A stretch of 64,000 nt of DNA from Streptomyces sp. AC558_RSS880 (GCF_019049255.1 NZ_JAGMUJ010000013.1:235255-299254); one strand, 5' to 3'. Shown: positions 42,460 through 52,263, numbered from the stretch's first letter. Program-made: numbers and translations. The notes: generated by a model from the letters alone, not told the origin.

Positions 42460-43416
42460 TCAGGCGCCGAGGCCGGCCTCGGAGTCCGCCCCGAGGTCCT
42501 CCAGCTCCCCCAGCATCTCCATGAGGTCGAAGGTGTCCTGGTCCGCCGGCGCCTCGACCTCGGCCTTGGCGCCGTAGTCGGAGTAGTCGGCCGTCATGTT
42601 CATCGTGCCCTGCGGCGTCTTCATGCCGACGACCATCCGGACCGGCAGATCGTCCTCGTTGACCCAGATCTCGGTGTCGAAGCCCTTGAACTCGGAGGAC
42701 TTCATGGACTTCAGGAGCTCGTCGCGCTCGTCCGCGCCGAGGGCGTCCACGGAGTTCTTGTTGGAGGCCATGATGTCCTCCATGGTGATCTTGCCCTTGT
42801 AGCGCTCGGCCTTCTCGCCGTTCACCGTCTCCGACCCGACCAAGTCGATATTGCCGGACTCCAGCAGCAGCGCCAGCTGGTCGGCCGGGTTCTGGTTCAT
42901 GTCCGCCAGACCGGCCGTCATCTGCTTCTGCATCTCGGCGTCCCCGGACGCCTCGGCGATGGCGGCGAAGTCCATCTTCATCCAGCGCTTGCCGTCCATC
43001 TCGGCGGCCTGCTTCGCACCCATGTCCATGTACATGACGTTGTCGAGCATGATCATGCGGACCTGGCTCGGAGCGTCCGGGTCGCCCGCGGTGAGCGCGG
43101 AGCCCTTCATGGTGACGTCCATGACGGCCGGGTCCCAGCCCTGCACGCCGGAGATCTCCATGGTGCCGCCGCCGTCCACCCCGGTCGGCATCGTCATGGT
43201 CATCCGGACCTTGGAGGACTTGGCCTCCGAGGTGTTCTTGAAGGCGGCCTGGAGGACCTCGGTCATCTCGTTCTGCGTCTGGACCTCGGACCCCGCCGAG
43301 TCGGCGGCCTTCTTCTTCGTCCCGCCCCCGTCACCGTCCTGACAGCCCGCGACGCCCACGACGACGGCCACGGCCGTCAGACAGACACCCGCGCGCTTCC
43401 ATGCGGCCACGCCCAT
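42460..43416 (-). CDS. LprG/LppX-like lipoprotein
   Basis: This 318-residue exported lipoprotein has a lipobox VAGC with Cys at residue 25 and a Gly/Lys-rich linker. Its beta-rich body resembles the LppX/LprAFG family, which carries lipids across the cell wall in mycobacteria (MEISGVQGWDPAVMDVTMKG, VMYMDMG, IWVNEDDLPVRMVVGMKT). The ATG of MGVAAWKRAG follows GGTGGG by four bases; a GTG three codons earlier is an alternative. It stands between the rplA terminator and the rplJ promoter as its own unit. Confidence 0.8.
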   Translation of the reverse strand: MGVAAWKRAGVCLTAVAVVVGVAGCQDGDGGGTKKKAADSAGSEVQTQNEMTEVLQAAFKNTSEAKSSKVRMTMTMPTGVDGGGTMEISGVQGWDPAVMDVTMKGSALTAGDPDAPSQVRMIMLDNVMYMDMGAKQAAEMDGKRWMKMDFAAIAEASGDAEMQKQMTAGLADMNQNPADQLALLLESGNIDLVGSETVNGEKAERYKGKITMEDIMASNKNSVDALGADERDELLKSMKSSEFKGFDTEIWVNEDDLPVRMVVGMKTPQGTMNMTADYSDYGAKAEVEAPADQDTFDLMEMLGELEDLGADSEAGLGA

Positions 43417-43500
43417 GAATCCCACCCCTGGTTGTTTCGCTGTGCTACGCCTGTGAAGTCAGAAGAAAGGTAACCCACGCCACTGACACTGTCGTACGAA

Positions 43501-43544
43501 AAAACCCGTCCCCGCGCCTCGGACGAGACGCGGGGACGGGTTTT
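43501..43544. terminator. Terminator after rplA
   Basis: Perfect 16-base arms (AAAACCCGTCCCCGCG and CGCGGGGACGGGTTTT) with a 12-base loop. A-runs and T-runs at both ends make it a good intrinsic terminator in either direction. It lies 39 bases after the rplA stop. Confidence 0.88.
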
Positions 43545-43583
43545 CTCACTGTGTGCACCGGCCGGTCACCCGGCCCGCCCGGC

Positions 43584-44309
43584 TCAGACGGCGGCCGGGT
43601 CCTCCTCGACGAGGAGGTTGCGGGTGCGGTTGGAGTCGAGCGGAATGCCGGGGCCCATCGTGGTGGTGATGGCGGCCTTCTTGATGTAGCGACCCTTGGC
43701 GGCGGACGGCTTCAGACGGAGGATCTCCTCCAGCGCCGCGGCGTAGTTCTCCACCAGCTTGGTGTCGTCGAACGACGTCTTGCCGATGATGAAGTGCAGG
43801 TTCGAGTGCTTGTCGACGCGGAACTCGATCTTGCCGCCCTTGATGTCGTTGACGGCCTTGGTGACGTCCGGGGTCACGGTGCCGGTCTTCGGGTTCGGCA
43901 TCAGACCACGGGGACCGAGCACGCGGCCGAGGCGGCCGACCTTGCCCATGAGGTCCGGGGTGGCGACGACGGCGTCGAAGTCCAGACGGCCCTTCGACAC
44001 CTCGTCGATCAGCTCGTCGGCGCCGACGATGTCGGCGCCCGCGGCACGCGCGGCCTCGGCACGGTCACCGGTCGCGAAGACCAGGACCCGGGCGGTCTTA
44101 CCGGTGCCGTGCGGGAGGTTCACGGTGCCACGGACCATCTGGTCGGCCTTGCGCGGGTCGACACCCAGACGGAAGGCGACCTCGACGGTGCTGTCGAACT
44201 TGGTCGTGGACGTCTCCTTGGCGAGACGGACGGCCTCGAGCGGGGCGTACAGCTTCTCCCGGTCGATCTTGGCGTCCGCAGCGCGGAGAGACTTGCTGCG
44301 CTTGCTCAC
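43584..44309 (-). CDS. rplA: 50S ribosomal protein L1
   Basis: L1 (241 residues) forms the mobile stalk that moves deacylated tRNA out of the E site. In many bacteria it represses the rplKA transcript. The signature [20 protein letters not shown] is intact. The GTG of [14 protein letters not shown], five bases after AGGAGC, is the start; an earlier one would add a non-conserved Pro/Arg-rich stretch. Confidence 0.97.
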   Translation of the reverse strand: MSKRSKSLRAADAKIDREKLYAPLEAVRLAKETSTTKFDSTVEVAFRLGVDPRKADQMVRGTVNLPHGTGKTARVLVFATGDRAEAARAAGADIVGADELIDEVSKGRLDFDAVVATPDLMGKVGRLGRVLGPRGLMPNPKTGTVTPDVTKAVNDIKGGKIEFRVDKHSNLHFIIGKTSFDDTKLVENYAAALEEILRLKPSAAKGRYIKKAAITTTMGPGIPLDSNRTRNLLVEEDPAAV

Positions 44310-44392
44310 TGAAAGCTCCTGTGAATTGTCGAGGAGTCGTGGTCCGGGCCGAGCCGGCCCTTCCACTACTGCTTGGCTTACGGGGGTGGAGG

Positions 44393-44827
44393 TCAGCCCT
44401 CGACCGTGACGCCCATGGAACGGGCGGTGCCGGCGATGATCTTCTCGGCGGCGTCCAGGTCGTTGGCGTTGAGGTCGGGCATCTTGGTGGTGGCGATCTC
44501 ACGGACCTGGTCACGCGTGATCTTCGCGACCTTGGTCTTGTGCGGCTCGCCGGAGCCCTTCTCCACGCCCGCGGCCTTGAGGATCATCTTGGCGGCCGGC
44601 GGGGTCTTGGTGACGAAGGTGAAGGAACGGTCCTCGTAGACCGTGATCTCCACCGGGATGACCCAGCCGCGCTGCGACTCGGTCGCGGCGTTGTAGGCCT
44701 TGCAGAACTCCATGATGTTCACGCCGTGCTGACCCAGCGCGGGGCCGACCGGCGGAGCCGGGTTCGCGGCACCGGCCTGGATCTGGAGCTTGATGAGCCC
44801 CGTGACCTTCTTCTTCTTGGGAGGCAT
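44393..44827 (-). CDS. rplK: 50S ribosomal protein L11
   Basis: L11 (144 residues) sits at the GTPase-associated centre. It is the thiostrepton-binding partner and is needed for RelA-dependent ppGpp synthesis. The start [19 protein letters not shown] and the proline-rich switch [19 protein letters not shown] are canonical. A start twelve codons upstream would add unconserved residues. It is followed by rplA after 83 bases. Confidence 0.97.
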   Translation of the reverse strand: MPPKKKKVTGLIKLQIQAGAANPAPPVGPALGQHGVNIMEFCKAYNAATESQRGWVIPVEITVYEDRSFTFVTKTPPAAKMILKAAGVEKGSGEPHKTKVAKITRDQVREIATTKMPDLNANDLDAAEKIIAGTARSMGVTVEG

Positions 44828-44931
44828 GGCTCTCCGGGTCCTTTCGATTCGGGTCCTGCCCACGCCATGGGGACAACCCGGACGCAGGCATACCGCACAA
44901 CGATAACGGGTATAGATGCGCGGCTGAAAAC

Positions 44932-44975
44932 CGAGCAGGTCAGACGGACGCTCGCACGCCTGCCTGACCTGCTCG
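44932..44975 (-). promoter_or_regulatory. Hairpin between nusG and rplK
   Basis: Perfect 12-base arms (CGAGCAGGTCAG and CTGACCTGCTCG) with a 20-base loop lie between the nusG stop and the rplK start on the transcribed strand. It could be a partial terminator or part of an L11/L1 leader. Confidence 0.5.
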
Positions 44976-44995
44976 GACGCTGTGTGCCAGAAGGG

Positions 44996-45832
44996 CTAGT
45001 TCTTCTGGATCTGGTCGAAGGAGAGCTCGACCGGCGTCTCGCGGCCGAAGATCTCCACCAGGCCCTTGACCTTCTTGGAGTCGGGGTTGATCTCGTTGAT
45101 GGTCGCCTGCAGCGTGGCGAACGGGCCGTCGGTGACGGTGACCGAGTCGCCGACCTCGAAGTCCAGCACCTGGACCTCGACCTTGCGCTGCGGGGCCGGC
45201 TTGCCCTCGGCCTCGGCGGCCTCGCGGGCGGCCTTCTCCTCGGCCTCCGGGGCGAGCATCTTGACGATCTCGTCCAGCGTCAGCGGGTACGGGTCGTAGG
45301 CGTTGCCCACGAAGCCGGTGACACCGGGGGTGTTGCGGACGACGCCCCAGGACTCGTTCGTCAGGTCCATGCGGACCAGGACGTAACCCGGGAGCTTGTT
45401 CTGCTTGATCGTCTTGCGGTCGCCGTTCTTGATCTGGACGACCTCTTCCTGCGGCACCTCGGCCTGGAAGATGTACTCCTCGACGTTCAGCGAGACGGCG
45501 CGCTGCTCCAGGTTGGTCTTCACCCGGTTCTCGTAGCCCGCGTACGTGTGGATGACGTACCACTCGCCGGGCAGCGTCCGCAGTTCCTCGCGGAGCTTCT
45601 CGACCGGGTCGCGGTCGTCCTCGGGCTCTTCGGCCTCCTCGGCCGCTTCCACGGCCTCGGTGGTCTCGTCCGCCTCGGCGCTCTCGTCCTCGGTGGTGTC
45701 GGCAGCCTCGGCCTCGGCGAGGGCCTCGGTGTCCTCGACATCCGCGCTCTCGACGGCGGCGAGCGCGTCCTCGGCGGACTCGGCCCCTTCGCCGTAAGGC
45801 TCGACGGCGTCGTTCACGTTCGGGTCAGACAC
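44996..45832 (-). CDS. nusG: Transcription elongation factor NusG
   Basis: NusG binds RNA polymerase with its N-terminal NGN domain (here from about residue 88, [20 protein letters not shown]) and S10 or Rho with its C-terminal KOW domain ([20 protein letters not shown]). At 278 residues it is far longer than the 181 of E. coli. It has an acidic N-terminal extension of about 80 residues rich in Ala and Glu, and a charged insert between the domains. Both are usual in Streptomyces. Confidence 0.97.
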   Translation of the reverse strand: MSDPNVNDAVEPYGEGAESAEDALAAVESADVEDTEALAEAEAADTTEDESAEADETTEAVEAAEEAEEPEDDRDPVEKLREELRTLPGEWYVIHTYAGYENRVKTNLEQRAVSLNVEEYIFQAEVPQEEVVQIKNGDRKTIKQNKLPGYVLVRMDLTNESWGVVRNTPGVTGFVGNAYDPYPLTLDEIVKMLAPEAEEKAAREAAEAEGKPAPQRKVEVQVLDFEVGDSVTVTDGPFATLQATINEINPDSKKVKGLVEIFGRETPVELSFDQIQKN

Positions 45833-45912
45833 GGTGGCTGCTTCTTCCTGGATGCAAGGGGTGGAACATGCGAAAAGGAGCGCCGGATACCTCGGCGCTC
45901 TTCGCTCTCGGC

Positions 45913-46200
45913 TCAGCCGAAGACGTACTTGGCGGCGTTACTGAGGCCATAGTCGATCAGAGTGACCAGACCGATCATCAGGACGACGAAGACGATCACG
46001 GCGGTCGTGTACGACGTCAGCTGGTTGCGAGACGGCCAGACGACCTTGCGAAGCTCCGAGACGATCTGGCGGTAGAAGAGCGCGAGGCGCTTCAGCGGAC
46101 CCTTCTTGGCCCGCTTGCCGCCCTTGCGGGTCTTCTTCTGGGAGTCCGGCGCCTCATCCTGGGCATCAGGCATGTCGATGGAGCCCACGGCGTCCGTCAC
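45913..46200 (-). CDS. secE: Preprotein translocase subunit SecE
   Basis: SecE (95 residues) is an essential part of the SecYEG channel. A charged N-terminus is followed by [18 protein letters not shown] and one membrane helix ([20 protein letters not shown]), the short single-span form. The tRNA-Trp gene lies 109 bases upstream and nusG 80 bases downstream, the standard bacterial arrangement. Confidence 0.97.
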   Translation of the reverse strand: MTDAVGSIDMPDAQDEAPDSQKKTRKGGKRAKKGPLKRLALFYRQIVSELRKVVWPSRNQLTSYTTAVIVFVVLMIGLVTLIDYGLSNAAKYVFG

Positions 46201-46309
46201 TCGTCCTCACCTGATTCCGGGTCGTGGCCGTGCCGCGCCCGGTCAGAGCCCGCACGGCGGTGCATTGCTGTACGTACATGCGCACACATCCTGGCGAAGG
46301 TGTGTGTAG

Positions 46310-46382
46310 CAGGGCCGGAGGGACTTGAACCCCCAACCGCTGGTTTTGGAGACCAGTGCTCTACCAATTGAGCTACGACCCT
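46310..46382 (-). tRNA. tRNA-Trp (anticodon CCA)
   Basis: A full cloverleaf of 73 bases can be drawn. The acceptor stem AGGGTCG/CGGCCCT has discriminator G, the anticodon stem CTGGT/ACCAG carries CCA, and GGTTCAAGTCC forms the T loop. The 3' CCA is not encoded. It precedes secE, as in many bacteria. Confidence 0.95.
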
Positions 46383-46654
46383 TTGTGTGTCCCCAACGTA
46401 CCGCATCCGGCCGGATGCTTGGTGTGCACCGGTCGAGCGCGGGCCGCTGAAGGCCAACGAGGTGAGAGTGTACGTGTTCCTGGGCCGGGCGTCGAACAGA
46501 AAGTGCCCGGGAAGCGCCGCCCCGGCGGAAGATCGTCCCGGACGTGGTGTTCCGGCGGCGCCGATCCGGACTGGTGTTCAGGGGTTTGCCCGGTGTTGTT
46601 CAGTACGTGAAACCCCGGTGCCGTGCGGGTTTCCGGTCTGGAACGATGGGCTCC

Positions 46655-47881
46655 ATGAGCGCTGCAACCCCTCCCACCGAGCGCCGGGTCTCCGCCCGAG
46701 TCGGCGCGATCTCCGAGTCCGCCACCCTCGCCGTGGACGCCAAGGCCAAGGCCCTCAAGGCCGCCGGGCGACCGGTGATCGGCTTCGGCGCCGGTGAGCC
46801 CGACTTCCCGACGCCGGACTACATCGTCGAGGCCGCGATCGAGGCCTGCAAGAACCCGAAGTACCACCGGTACACGCCGGCCGGCGGTCTTCCGGAGCTG
46901 AAGTCCGCGATCGCCGCCAAGACGCTGCGCGACTCCGGCTACGAGGTGGACCCCTCCCAGGTCCTCGTCACCAACGGCGGCAAGCAGGCCATCTACGAGG
47001 CCTTCGCCGCGATCCTCGACCCGGGCGACGAGGTCATCGTCCCGGCGCCGTACTGGACCACGTACCCGGAGTCGATCCGACTGGCCGGCGGTGTCCCGGT
47101 CGAGGTGGTCGCCGACGAGACCACCGGTTACCGCGTGAGCGTGGAGCAGCTGGAGGCGGCCCGCACCGAGAAGACGAAGGTCGTCCTCTTCGTCTCCCCG
47201 TCGAACCCGACCGGCGCGGTCTACAGCGAGGCCGAGACCGAGGCGATCGGCCGCTGGGCCGTCGAGCACGGCCTGTGGGTGCTGACCGACGAGATCTACG
47301 AGCACCTGGTCTACGGCGACGCCACGTCCGTGTCGCTGCCCGCGCTCCTGCCCGAGCTGCGCGACAAGTGCATCGTGGTCAACGGCGTGGCGAAGACGTA
47401 CGCGATGACGGGCTGGCGGGTCGGCTGGATCATCGGCCCGAAGGACGTGGTGAAGGCCGCGACCAACCTGCAGTCGCACGCCACGTCGAACGTCTCCAAT
47501 GTCGCCCAGGTGGCCGCGCTCGCCGCCGTCTCCGGCGACCTGGACGCCGTCGCGACGATGCGCGAGGCCTTCGACCGGCGCCGGAAGACCATCGTCCGGA
47601 TGCTCAACGAGATCGACGGCGTGGTCTGCCCGGAGCCCGAGGGCGCGTTCTACGCCTACCCCTCGGTGAAGGCGCTGATCGGCAAGGAGATCCGGGGCAA
47701 GCGGCCGCAGGACTCGGTCGAGCTGGCGGCGCTCATCCTGGAGGAGGCCGAGGTCGCGGTGGTGCCGGGTGAGGCGTTCGGCACGCCGGGCTATCTGCGG
47801 CTGTCGTACGCGCTGGGCGACGAGGACCTCGTCGAGGGCGTGAGCCGGATCCAGAAGCTGCTGGCGGAGGCGCGCGACTGA
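46655..47881 (+). CDS. aspC: Aspartate aminotransferase-like PLP enzyme
   Basis: This 408-residue fold-type I aminotransferase transfers the amino group between aspartate (or a related acid) and 2-oxoglutarate. Seen are [39 protein letters not shown] and the PLP-lysine region [20 protein letters not shown]. The ATG of [11 protein letters not shown] is chosen by family length; an ATG three codons upstream is possible. Substrate preference cannot be fixed by eye. The gene is divergent from tRNA-Trp and ends in a strong hairpin. Confidence 0.9.
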   Translation: MSAATPPTERRVSARVGAISESATLAVDAKAKALKAAGRPVIGFGAGEPDFPTPDYIVEAAIEACKNPKYHRYTPAGGLPELKSAIAAKTLRDSGYEVDPSQVLVTNGGKQAIYEAFAAILDPGDEVIVPAPYWTTYPESIRLAGGVPVEVVADETTGYRVSVEQLEAARTEKTKVVLFVSPSNPTGAVYSEAETEAIGRWAVEHGLWVLTDEIYEHLVYGDATSVSLPALLPELRDKCIVVNGVAKTYAMTGWRVGWIIGPKDVVKAATNLQSHATSNVSNVAQVAALAAVSGDLDAVATMREAFDRRRKTIVRMLNEIDGVVCPEPEGAFYAYPSVKALIGKEIRGKRPQDSVELAALILEEAEVAVVPGEAFGTPGYLRLSYALGDEDLVEGVSRIQKLLAEARD

Positions 47882-47896
47882 CGTCGTCCTTCCGCC

Positions 47897-47932
47897 ACAG
47901 GGGCGCCCGGGTCTCCTCCCGGGCGCCCCTGT
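47897..47932 (+). terminator. Terminator after the aminotransferase gene
   Basis: Arms of 15 bases built on CAGGGGCGCCCGGG and CCCGGGCGCCCCTG close a six-base loop, followed by TTCGTTCGT. It starts 16 bases after the stop. Confidence 0.85.
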
Positions 47933-48005
47933 TCGTTCGTGCGAGCAAGACCACGAAAGGGGAAAGCGCTACCGGGACGGCGGGGGCGTGCGGCAGGATC
48001 CTGCA

Positions 48006-49046
48006 ATGGAACGTGTACGTGATGTCTCCGCTCTGCCAAAAGCCCACCTGCACCTGCACTTCACCGGGTCCATGCGGCCCGCCACCCTGCTGGAGCTGGC
48101 CGACAAGTACGGCGTGCGCCTGCCCGAGGCGCTGACCGACGCGCTGACCAGCGGGGAGCCGCCGCGACTGCGGGCCACGGACGAGCGCGGCTGGTTCCGC
48201 TTCCAGCGGCTGTACGACGCGGCGCGCTCGTGTCTCAGGGAGCCGGACGACATCCGGCGCCTTGTGCGGGAGGCGGCGGAGGAGGACCTGCGCGACGGCT
48301 CGGGCTGGCTGGAGATCCAGGTGGACCCGACGTCGTACGCGCCCCGGCTGGGCGGGCTGATCCCGGCACTGGAGATCATCCTGGACGCGGTGGACGCGGC
48401 GACGCGGGACACCGGGATCGGGATGCGGGTGCTGGTGGCGGCCAACCGGATGAAGCATCCCCTGGACGCGCGCACGCTGGCCCGGCTGGCGGTGCGGTAC
48501 GCGGACCGGGGGATCGTGGGATTCGGCCTCTCCAACGACGAGCGGCGCGGGATGGCCCGCGACTTCGACCGCGCGTTCGCGATCGCGCGCGAGGGCGGGC
48601 TGCTGTCGGCGCCGCACGGCGGCGAACTGGCGGGGCCGGCGTCGGTTCGGGACTGCCTGGACGACCTGGAGGCGAACCGGATCGGGCACGGGGTGCGGGC
48701 GGCGGACGACCCGCGGCTGCTGCGGCGGCTCGCGGACCGCCAGGTGACGTGCGAGGTGTGCCCGGCGTCGAACGTGGCGCTGGGCGTCTACGACAAGCCC
48801 GAGGACGTACCGCTGCGGACCCTGTTCGAGGCGGGCGTACCGCTGGCGCTGGGCGCGGACGATCCGCTGCTGTTCGGCTCCCGGCTGGCGGCGCAGTACG
48901 AGATCGCGCGGCTCCACCACGGTTTCACGGACGCGGAGCTCGCGGAGGTGGCCCGGCAGTCGGTGCGGGGCTCGGCGGCCCCGGAGGACGTGAAGGCGAA
49001 GCTGCTGTCGGGCGTGGACGACTGGCTCAGCGCCCCGGTCGCTTGA
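48006..49046 (+). CDS. Adenosine deaminase family protein
   Basis: This 346-residue enzyme belongs to the adenosine/AMP deaminase family of purine salvage. The metal and catalytic residues are present: HLHLH near the N-terminus, HGGE, RIGHG and GADDP. The first motif reads HLHFTGS where HLHLEGS is more common, so the exact substrate (adenosine, adenine or another purine) is open. The ATG of MERVRDVSALPKAH is chosen. Its 3' end overlaps the convergent gene by 20 bases. Confidence 0.88.
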   Translation: MERVRDVSALPKAHLHLHFTGSMRPATLLELADKYGVRLPEALTDALTSGEPPRLRATDERGWFRFQRLYDAARSCLREPDDIRRLVREAAEEDLRDGSGWLEIQVDPTSYAPRLGGLIPALEIILDAVDAATRDTGIGMRVLVAANRMKHPLDARTLARLAVRYADRGIVGFGLSNDERRGMARDFDRAFAIAREGGLLSAPHGGELAGPASVRDCLDDLEANRIGHGVRAADDPRLLRRLADRQVTCEVCPASNVALGVYDKPEDVPLRTLFEAGVPLALGADDPLLFGSRLAAQYEIARLHHGFTDAELAEVARQSVRGSAAPEDVKAKLLSGVDDWLSAPVA

Positions 49047-49698
49047 AGTGGGCGTAGGGCGGATAGGGCTTGAAGCAGATCAGGACCTCGTAGGGGTGTC
49101 CGCCGCCGGGCTGCTGCGTGAGGGCCGGGATGCCCGTCATGAAGGCCGACCGCCCCTGCACGACGCCCTTCTGGCGCGGTCCCCAGCCCGCCGCGTACGC
49201 GAAGGACATGGCCGCCTCGGCGAAGACGTCCCGGCTGCCGAAGAGGAAGAACGTGCGGGCGTGGGTGGCGTGCCGCAGCTCGTCCCGGCAGTCCGGGCGC
49301 CATGCGCGCCTGCGCCGGGCGGCGGCGTCCCGGTCCGTGCGCGCCTCGTCGGTGCGGACGGTCAGGGGGGTGCCCTGGCCGAGGGAGCGGCGCAGCTCCG
49401 GCCACTTGCCGGGGCGCAGTCCGTAGGAGTGGTGGGCCAGGACGAGGTCGACGCGTTCTCCGCGGCCCTCGCCCGGCGGGACGCCGTCCCGCAGCGGCAC
49501 GTGGACGATCGTGTGACGTGAGTAGGCGGCGAAGGAGAACAGGCCGGCGAGCCGGTTCAGTCCGTCGTGGTCGCCGAGGAGCAGGCCGATCGGTTCCGGG
49601 GCGCGCAGCGAGGTGTGGCGCAGGGTGTGCCGGGGCTGGACGACGCGGTGCTCGCGCGGGCCGGTCCGGGGACGGAACTCGCGCAGTCTCAGGTGCAT
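49027..49698 (-). CDS. Conserved hypothetical protein
   Basis: I do not recognise this 223-residue protein. It is basic, without signal peptide or membrane helix. Distinct stretches are AYSRHTIVHVPLRDGVPPGE, VDLVLAHHSYGLRPGKWPEL and the C-terminal PYEVLICFKPYPPYAHFKRP. The codon pattern is normal for this genome and there is no competing frame, so it is likely real. It overlaps the end of the adenosine deaminase gene tail to tail and lies 64 bases downstream of murB on the same strand. Confidence 0.6.
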   Translation of the reverse strand: MHLRLREFRPRTGPREHRVVQPRHTLRHTSLRAPEPIGLLLGDHDGLNRLAGLFSFAAYSRHTIVHVPLRDGVPPGEGRGERVDLVLAHHSYGLRPGKWPELRRSLGQGTPLTVRTDEARTDRDAAARRRRAWRPDCRDELRHATHARTFFLFGSRDVFAEAAMSFAYAAGWGPRQKGVVQGRSAFMTGIPALTQQPGGGHPYEVLICFKPYPPYAHFKRPGR

Positions 49699-49762
49699 GG
49701 GGTCGGCCTCACCCGCCCAGGATCGCGGGCGGGCACGCCGGACGGCAACGGGGATTCGGCCG

Positions 49763-50818
49763 CTACAGGTTCACGCCCACCATGACGGGTTCGTTGACCA
49801 GGGTGACGCCGAAGGCCTCGTGCACGCCCGCGACGACCTCGCGGGCGAGCGCCAGCAGGTCCTCGGTGGTCGCGTCCCCCCGGTTGGTGAGGGCGAGCGT
49901 GTGCTTGGTGGAGATGCGGGCCGGGCCCCGGCCGTAGCCCTTGGTGAAGCCGGCCTTGTCGATCAGCCAGGCCGCGGAGGTCTTGGTGCGGCCGTCGCCC
50001 GCGGGGTACGCGGGGGGCTCGACGCCGTCGCCGAGCCGCTCCCGTACGCGCGCGTGGAAGGCCGCGAACGCCTCGTCGTCGAGGATCGGGTTGGTGAAGA
50101 AGGAGCCGGCCGACCAGGTGTCGTGGTCCTCGGGGTCCAGGACCATGCCCTTGCCCGCGCGGAGCTTCAGCACCGTCTCGCGGGCCGTGGCGAGCGGCAC
50201 CCGGTCGCCCGGCGCGACACCGAGGACGCGGGCCGTCTCGGCGTACTTGACGGGGCCGGAGAGGCCGCCCGCGTCCTCCAGTGCGAAGCGCACCCGCAGG
50301 ACGACGTAACGCTCGGGGTCGGCCTTGAAGCGGCTGTGGCGGTAGGAGAAGGCGCACTCCTCGTTGCCGAGTGTGACGGTCTCGCGGGCGCGGCGGTCGT
50401 AGGCGACGACCTCGGTGAGGGTGGAGGAGACCTCCTGGCCGTACGCGCCGACGTTCTGGATCGGGGTGGCGCCCGCCGAGCCGGGGATGCCGGCCAGGCA
50501 CTCGATGCCGGCGAGACCCGCCTCCACGGTGCGGGCGACGGCGTCGGTCCACACCTCACCGGCGGCCAGCTCCAGTCGCGTGCCGTCCAGGGCGAAGCCC
50601 TTGGTCGCGACGACGAGGGCGGTGCCGTCGAAGCCCTTGTCGCCGATGACCAGGTTGGAGCCGCCGCCGATGACCAGCAGCGGCGTACCGCTGTCGTCGG
50701 CCTCGCGGACGGCGGCGATCACCTCGTCGTCGGTCGTCGCGGTGACCAGCCGGGCCGCGGGGCCGCCCAGCCGGAAGGTGGTCAGCGGGGCGAGGGGGGC
50801 GTCGTGGAGTTCCTGCAC
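49763..50818 (-). CDS. murB: UDP-N-acetylmuramate dehydrogenase
   Basis: MurB (351 residues) reduces UDP-GlcNAc enolpyruvate to UDP-MurNAc with NADPH and FAD in peptidoglycan synthesis. FAD motifs VIGGGSNLVI and GIPGSAGATPIQNVGAYGQE are intact, as is GSFFTNPIL with the catalytic-serine region. The GTG of QELHDAPLAPLTTFRLGG is the start that gives the family length; longer readings overlap the MaoC genes. Confidence 0.95.
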   Translation of the reverse strand: MQELHDAPLAPLTTFRLGGPAARLVTATTDDEVIAAVREADDSGTPLLVIGGGSNLVIGDKGFDGTALVVATKGFALDGTRLELAAGEVWTDAVARTVEAGLAGIECLAGIPGSAGATPIQNVGAYGQEVSSTLTEVVAYDRRARETVTLGNEECAFSYRHSRFKADPERYVVLRVRFALEDAGGLSGPVKYAETARVLGVAPGDRVPLATARETVLKLRAGKGMVLDPEDHDTWSAGSFFTNPILDDEAFAAFHARVRERLGDGVEPPAYPAGDGRTKTSAAWLIDKAGFTKGYGRGPARISTKHTLALTNRGDATTEDLLALAREVVAGVHEAFGVTLVNEPVMVGVNL

Positions 50819-50871
50819 GGGCCCAAGACTACGAGACGGCACCGACAGCCCCGCCCCCCGATGCGTCCGGC

Positions 50872-51300
50872 TCAGCTCAGCCGCACGACCGCCCGCGACA
50901 TGCCCAGCACCTTCTGTCCGGCGCTGGTCGCCGTGAGGTCCACGCGGACCGTGTTGTCGTCGAGCTTGGCGGCGACCTTGCCGCTGACCTCGATGGTGGC
51001 GCCCTGGTCGTCGTTGGGGACGACGACCGGACGGGTGAAGCGGACGCCGTACTCGACGACCGCTCCCGGGTCGCCCGCCCAGTCGGTCACCACGCGGATC
51101 GCCTCGGCCATGGTGAACATGCCGTGCGCGATCACGTCGGGCAGACCGACCTCCTTGGCGAACTTCTCGTTCCAGTGGATGGGGTTGAAGTCGCCGGAGG
51201 CACCCGCGTACCGGACGAGGGTGGCCCGGGTCACGGTGAACGTCTGCGCGGGCAGCTCGGTGCCGGCCTCGACGTCGGCGTAGGAGATCTTCGCCGTCAT
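50872..51300 (-). CDS. MaoC-family hydroxyacyl dehydratase subunit (HadB-like)
   Basis: This 142-residue hot-dog-fold protein carries the hydratase motif around YAGASGDFNPIHWNEKFAKE, with catalytic Asp and His. Together with the preceding gene it resembles the two-subunit (3R)-hydroxyacyl-ACP dehydratase (HadA/HadB) of actinobacterial fatty-acid elongation. The ATG of MTAKISYADV is chosen by homology; a GTG four codons upstream overlapping the previous stop is possible. The sequence of VEYGVRFTRPVVVPNDDQG is typical. Confidence 0.88.
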   Translation of the reverse strand: MTAKISYADVEAGTELPAQTFTVTRATLVRYAGASGDFNPIHWNEKFAKEVGLPDVIAHGMFTMAEAIRVVTDWAGDPGAVVEYGVRFTRPVVVPNDDQGATIEVSGKVAAKLDDNTVRVDLTATSAGQKVLGMSRAVVRLS

Positions 51301-51308
51301 GGTGTTGC

Positions 51309-51761
51309 TCACGCCTCCTCGGCCGCGCGGGCCACCAGCTTGGTCCAGGCGGTGACGACGTGCTCGCCGTCCTGGTCGTGCACCTCGCCGCGGATGTCCA
51401 GTATGTCGTTGCCGGCCATCGACTTGACCGACTCGATGGTCGAGGTGACCGTGAGCCGGTCACCGGCGCGCACGGGACGGACGTAGGCGAACTTCTGGTC
51501 GCCGTGCACCACCCGGCTGTAGTCGAGGCCGAGCTTCGGGTCGGCGACGACCTGCCCGGCGGCCTTGAAGGTGATCGCGAACACGAAGGTGGGCGGGGCG
51601 ATCACATCGGGGTGGCCGAGCGCCTTGGCGGCCTCCGCGTCCGTGTAGGCGGGGTTGGCGTCCCCCACCGCCTCGGCGAACTCGCGGATCTTCTCCCGGC
51701 CCACCTCGTAGGGCTCGGTGGGCGGGTAGGTCCGCCCCACGAAGGACTGGTCGAGCGCCAT
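51309..51761 (-). CDS. MaoC-like dehydratase subunit (HadA-like)
   Basis: This 150-residue protein is the partner of the next gene. It has the FAS1-type dehydratase N-terminal hot-dog fold (MALDQSFVGRTYPPTEPYEV, FVFAITF, GLDYSRVVHGDQKFAYVRPV) but lacks the catalytic D-x4-H motif, as HadA/HadC subunits do. The two would form a heterodimer that removes water from 3-hydroxyacyl-ACP. It overlaps or abuts the HadB-like gene and lies upstream of murB. Confidence 0.88.
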   Translation of the reverse strand: MALDQSFVGRTYPPTEPYEVGREKIREFAEAVGDANPAYTDAEAAKALGHPDVIAPPTFVFAITFKAAGQVVADPKLGLDYSRVVHGDQKFAYVRPVRAGDRLTVTSTIESVKSMAGNDILDIRGEVHDQDGEHVVTAWTKLVARAAEEA

Positions 51762-51840
51762 GCGCGCGGCACCTCCTGTGTCTGACTGTGTCTGCCTGCG
51801 GTCGGCCGGTCCTGACCGTGTCCGGCCGACGGGAAAACGA

Positions 51841-51878
51841 CACGAGGCCGCCCCCCTGGCTGGGGGGACGGCCTCGTG
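51841..51878 (-). terminator. Terminator after rpmG
   Basis: Arms CACGAGGCCGCCCCCC and GGGGGGACGGCCTCGTG pair over 16 bases with one bulged A and a five-base loop. It starts 12 bases after the rpmG stop and before the HadA-like gene. Confidence 0.85.
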
Positions 51879-51890
51879 TACGAGCCTGAT

Positions 51891-52055
51891 TTATCGCGTT
51901 TCGCGGTGCGCGGTGTGCGCGTTGCAACGCGGGCAGTGCTTCTTCATCTCAAGACGGTCCGGGTTGTTACGCCGGTTCTTCTTGGTGATGTAGTTCCGCT
52001 CCTTGCACTCCACGCAGGCCAGCGTGATCTTCGGGCGGACGTCGGTGGCAGCCAC
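51891..52055 (-). CDS. rpmG: 50S ribosomal protein L33, zinc-binding type
   Basis: L33 (54 residues) is a small 50S protein near the E site. CVEC and CPRC provide four cysteines for zinc, so this is the Cys-positive form; streptomycetes usually keep a Cys-negative, zinc-independent copy elsewhere. The GTG start reads [20 protein letters not shown]. Two tRNA genes lie upstream on the same strand and a strong terminator downstream. Confidence 0.96.
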   Translation of the reverse strand: MAATDVRPKITLACVECKERNYITKKNRRNNPDRLEMKKHCPRCNAHTAHRETR

Positions 52056-52144
52056 GTGAGTGCTCCTTGACGAACGGATTGACTGTATTTACGCAATGAA
52101 GAGTAGCCGATCGAAGGACCGACCCCGCAATCGGCTACTGTCTG

Positions 52145-52217
52145 TAGCGGTGACCGGACTTGAACCGGTGACACAGCGATTATGAGCCGCTTGCTCTACC
52201 GACTGAGCTACACCGCT
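52145..52217 (-). tRNA. tRNA-Met (anticodon CAT)
   Basis: The 73-base cloverleaf has acceptor stem AGCGGTG/CACCGCT with discriminator A, anticodon stem AGCGG/TCGCT (one G-T pair) with CAT, and a T arm ACCGGTTCAAGTCCGGT. The normal first acceptor pair marks it as elongator rather than initiator. CCA is not encoded. Confidence 0.93.
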
Positions 52218-52263
52218 TTGATGCGATCGGGCCCCGCCTTTCGGCGGGAACCTCACACACCAG

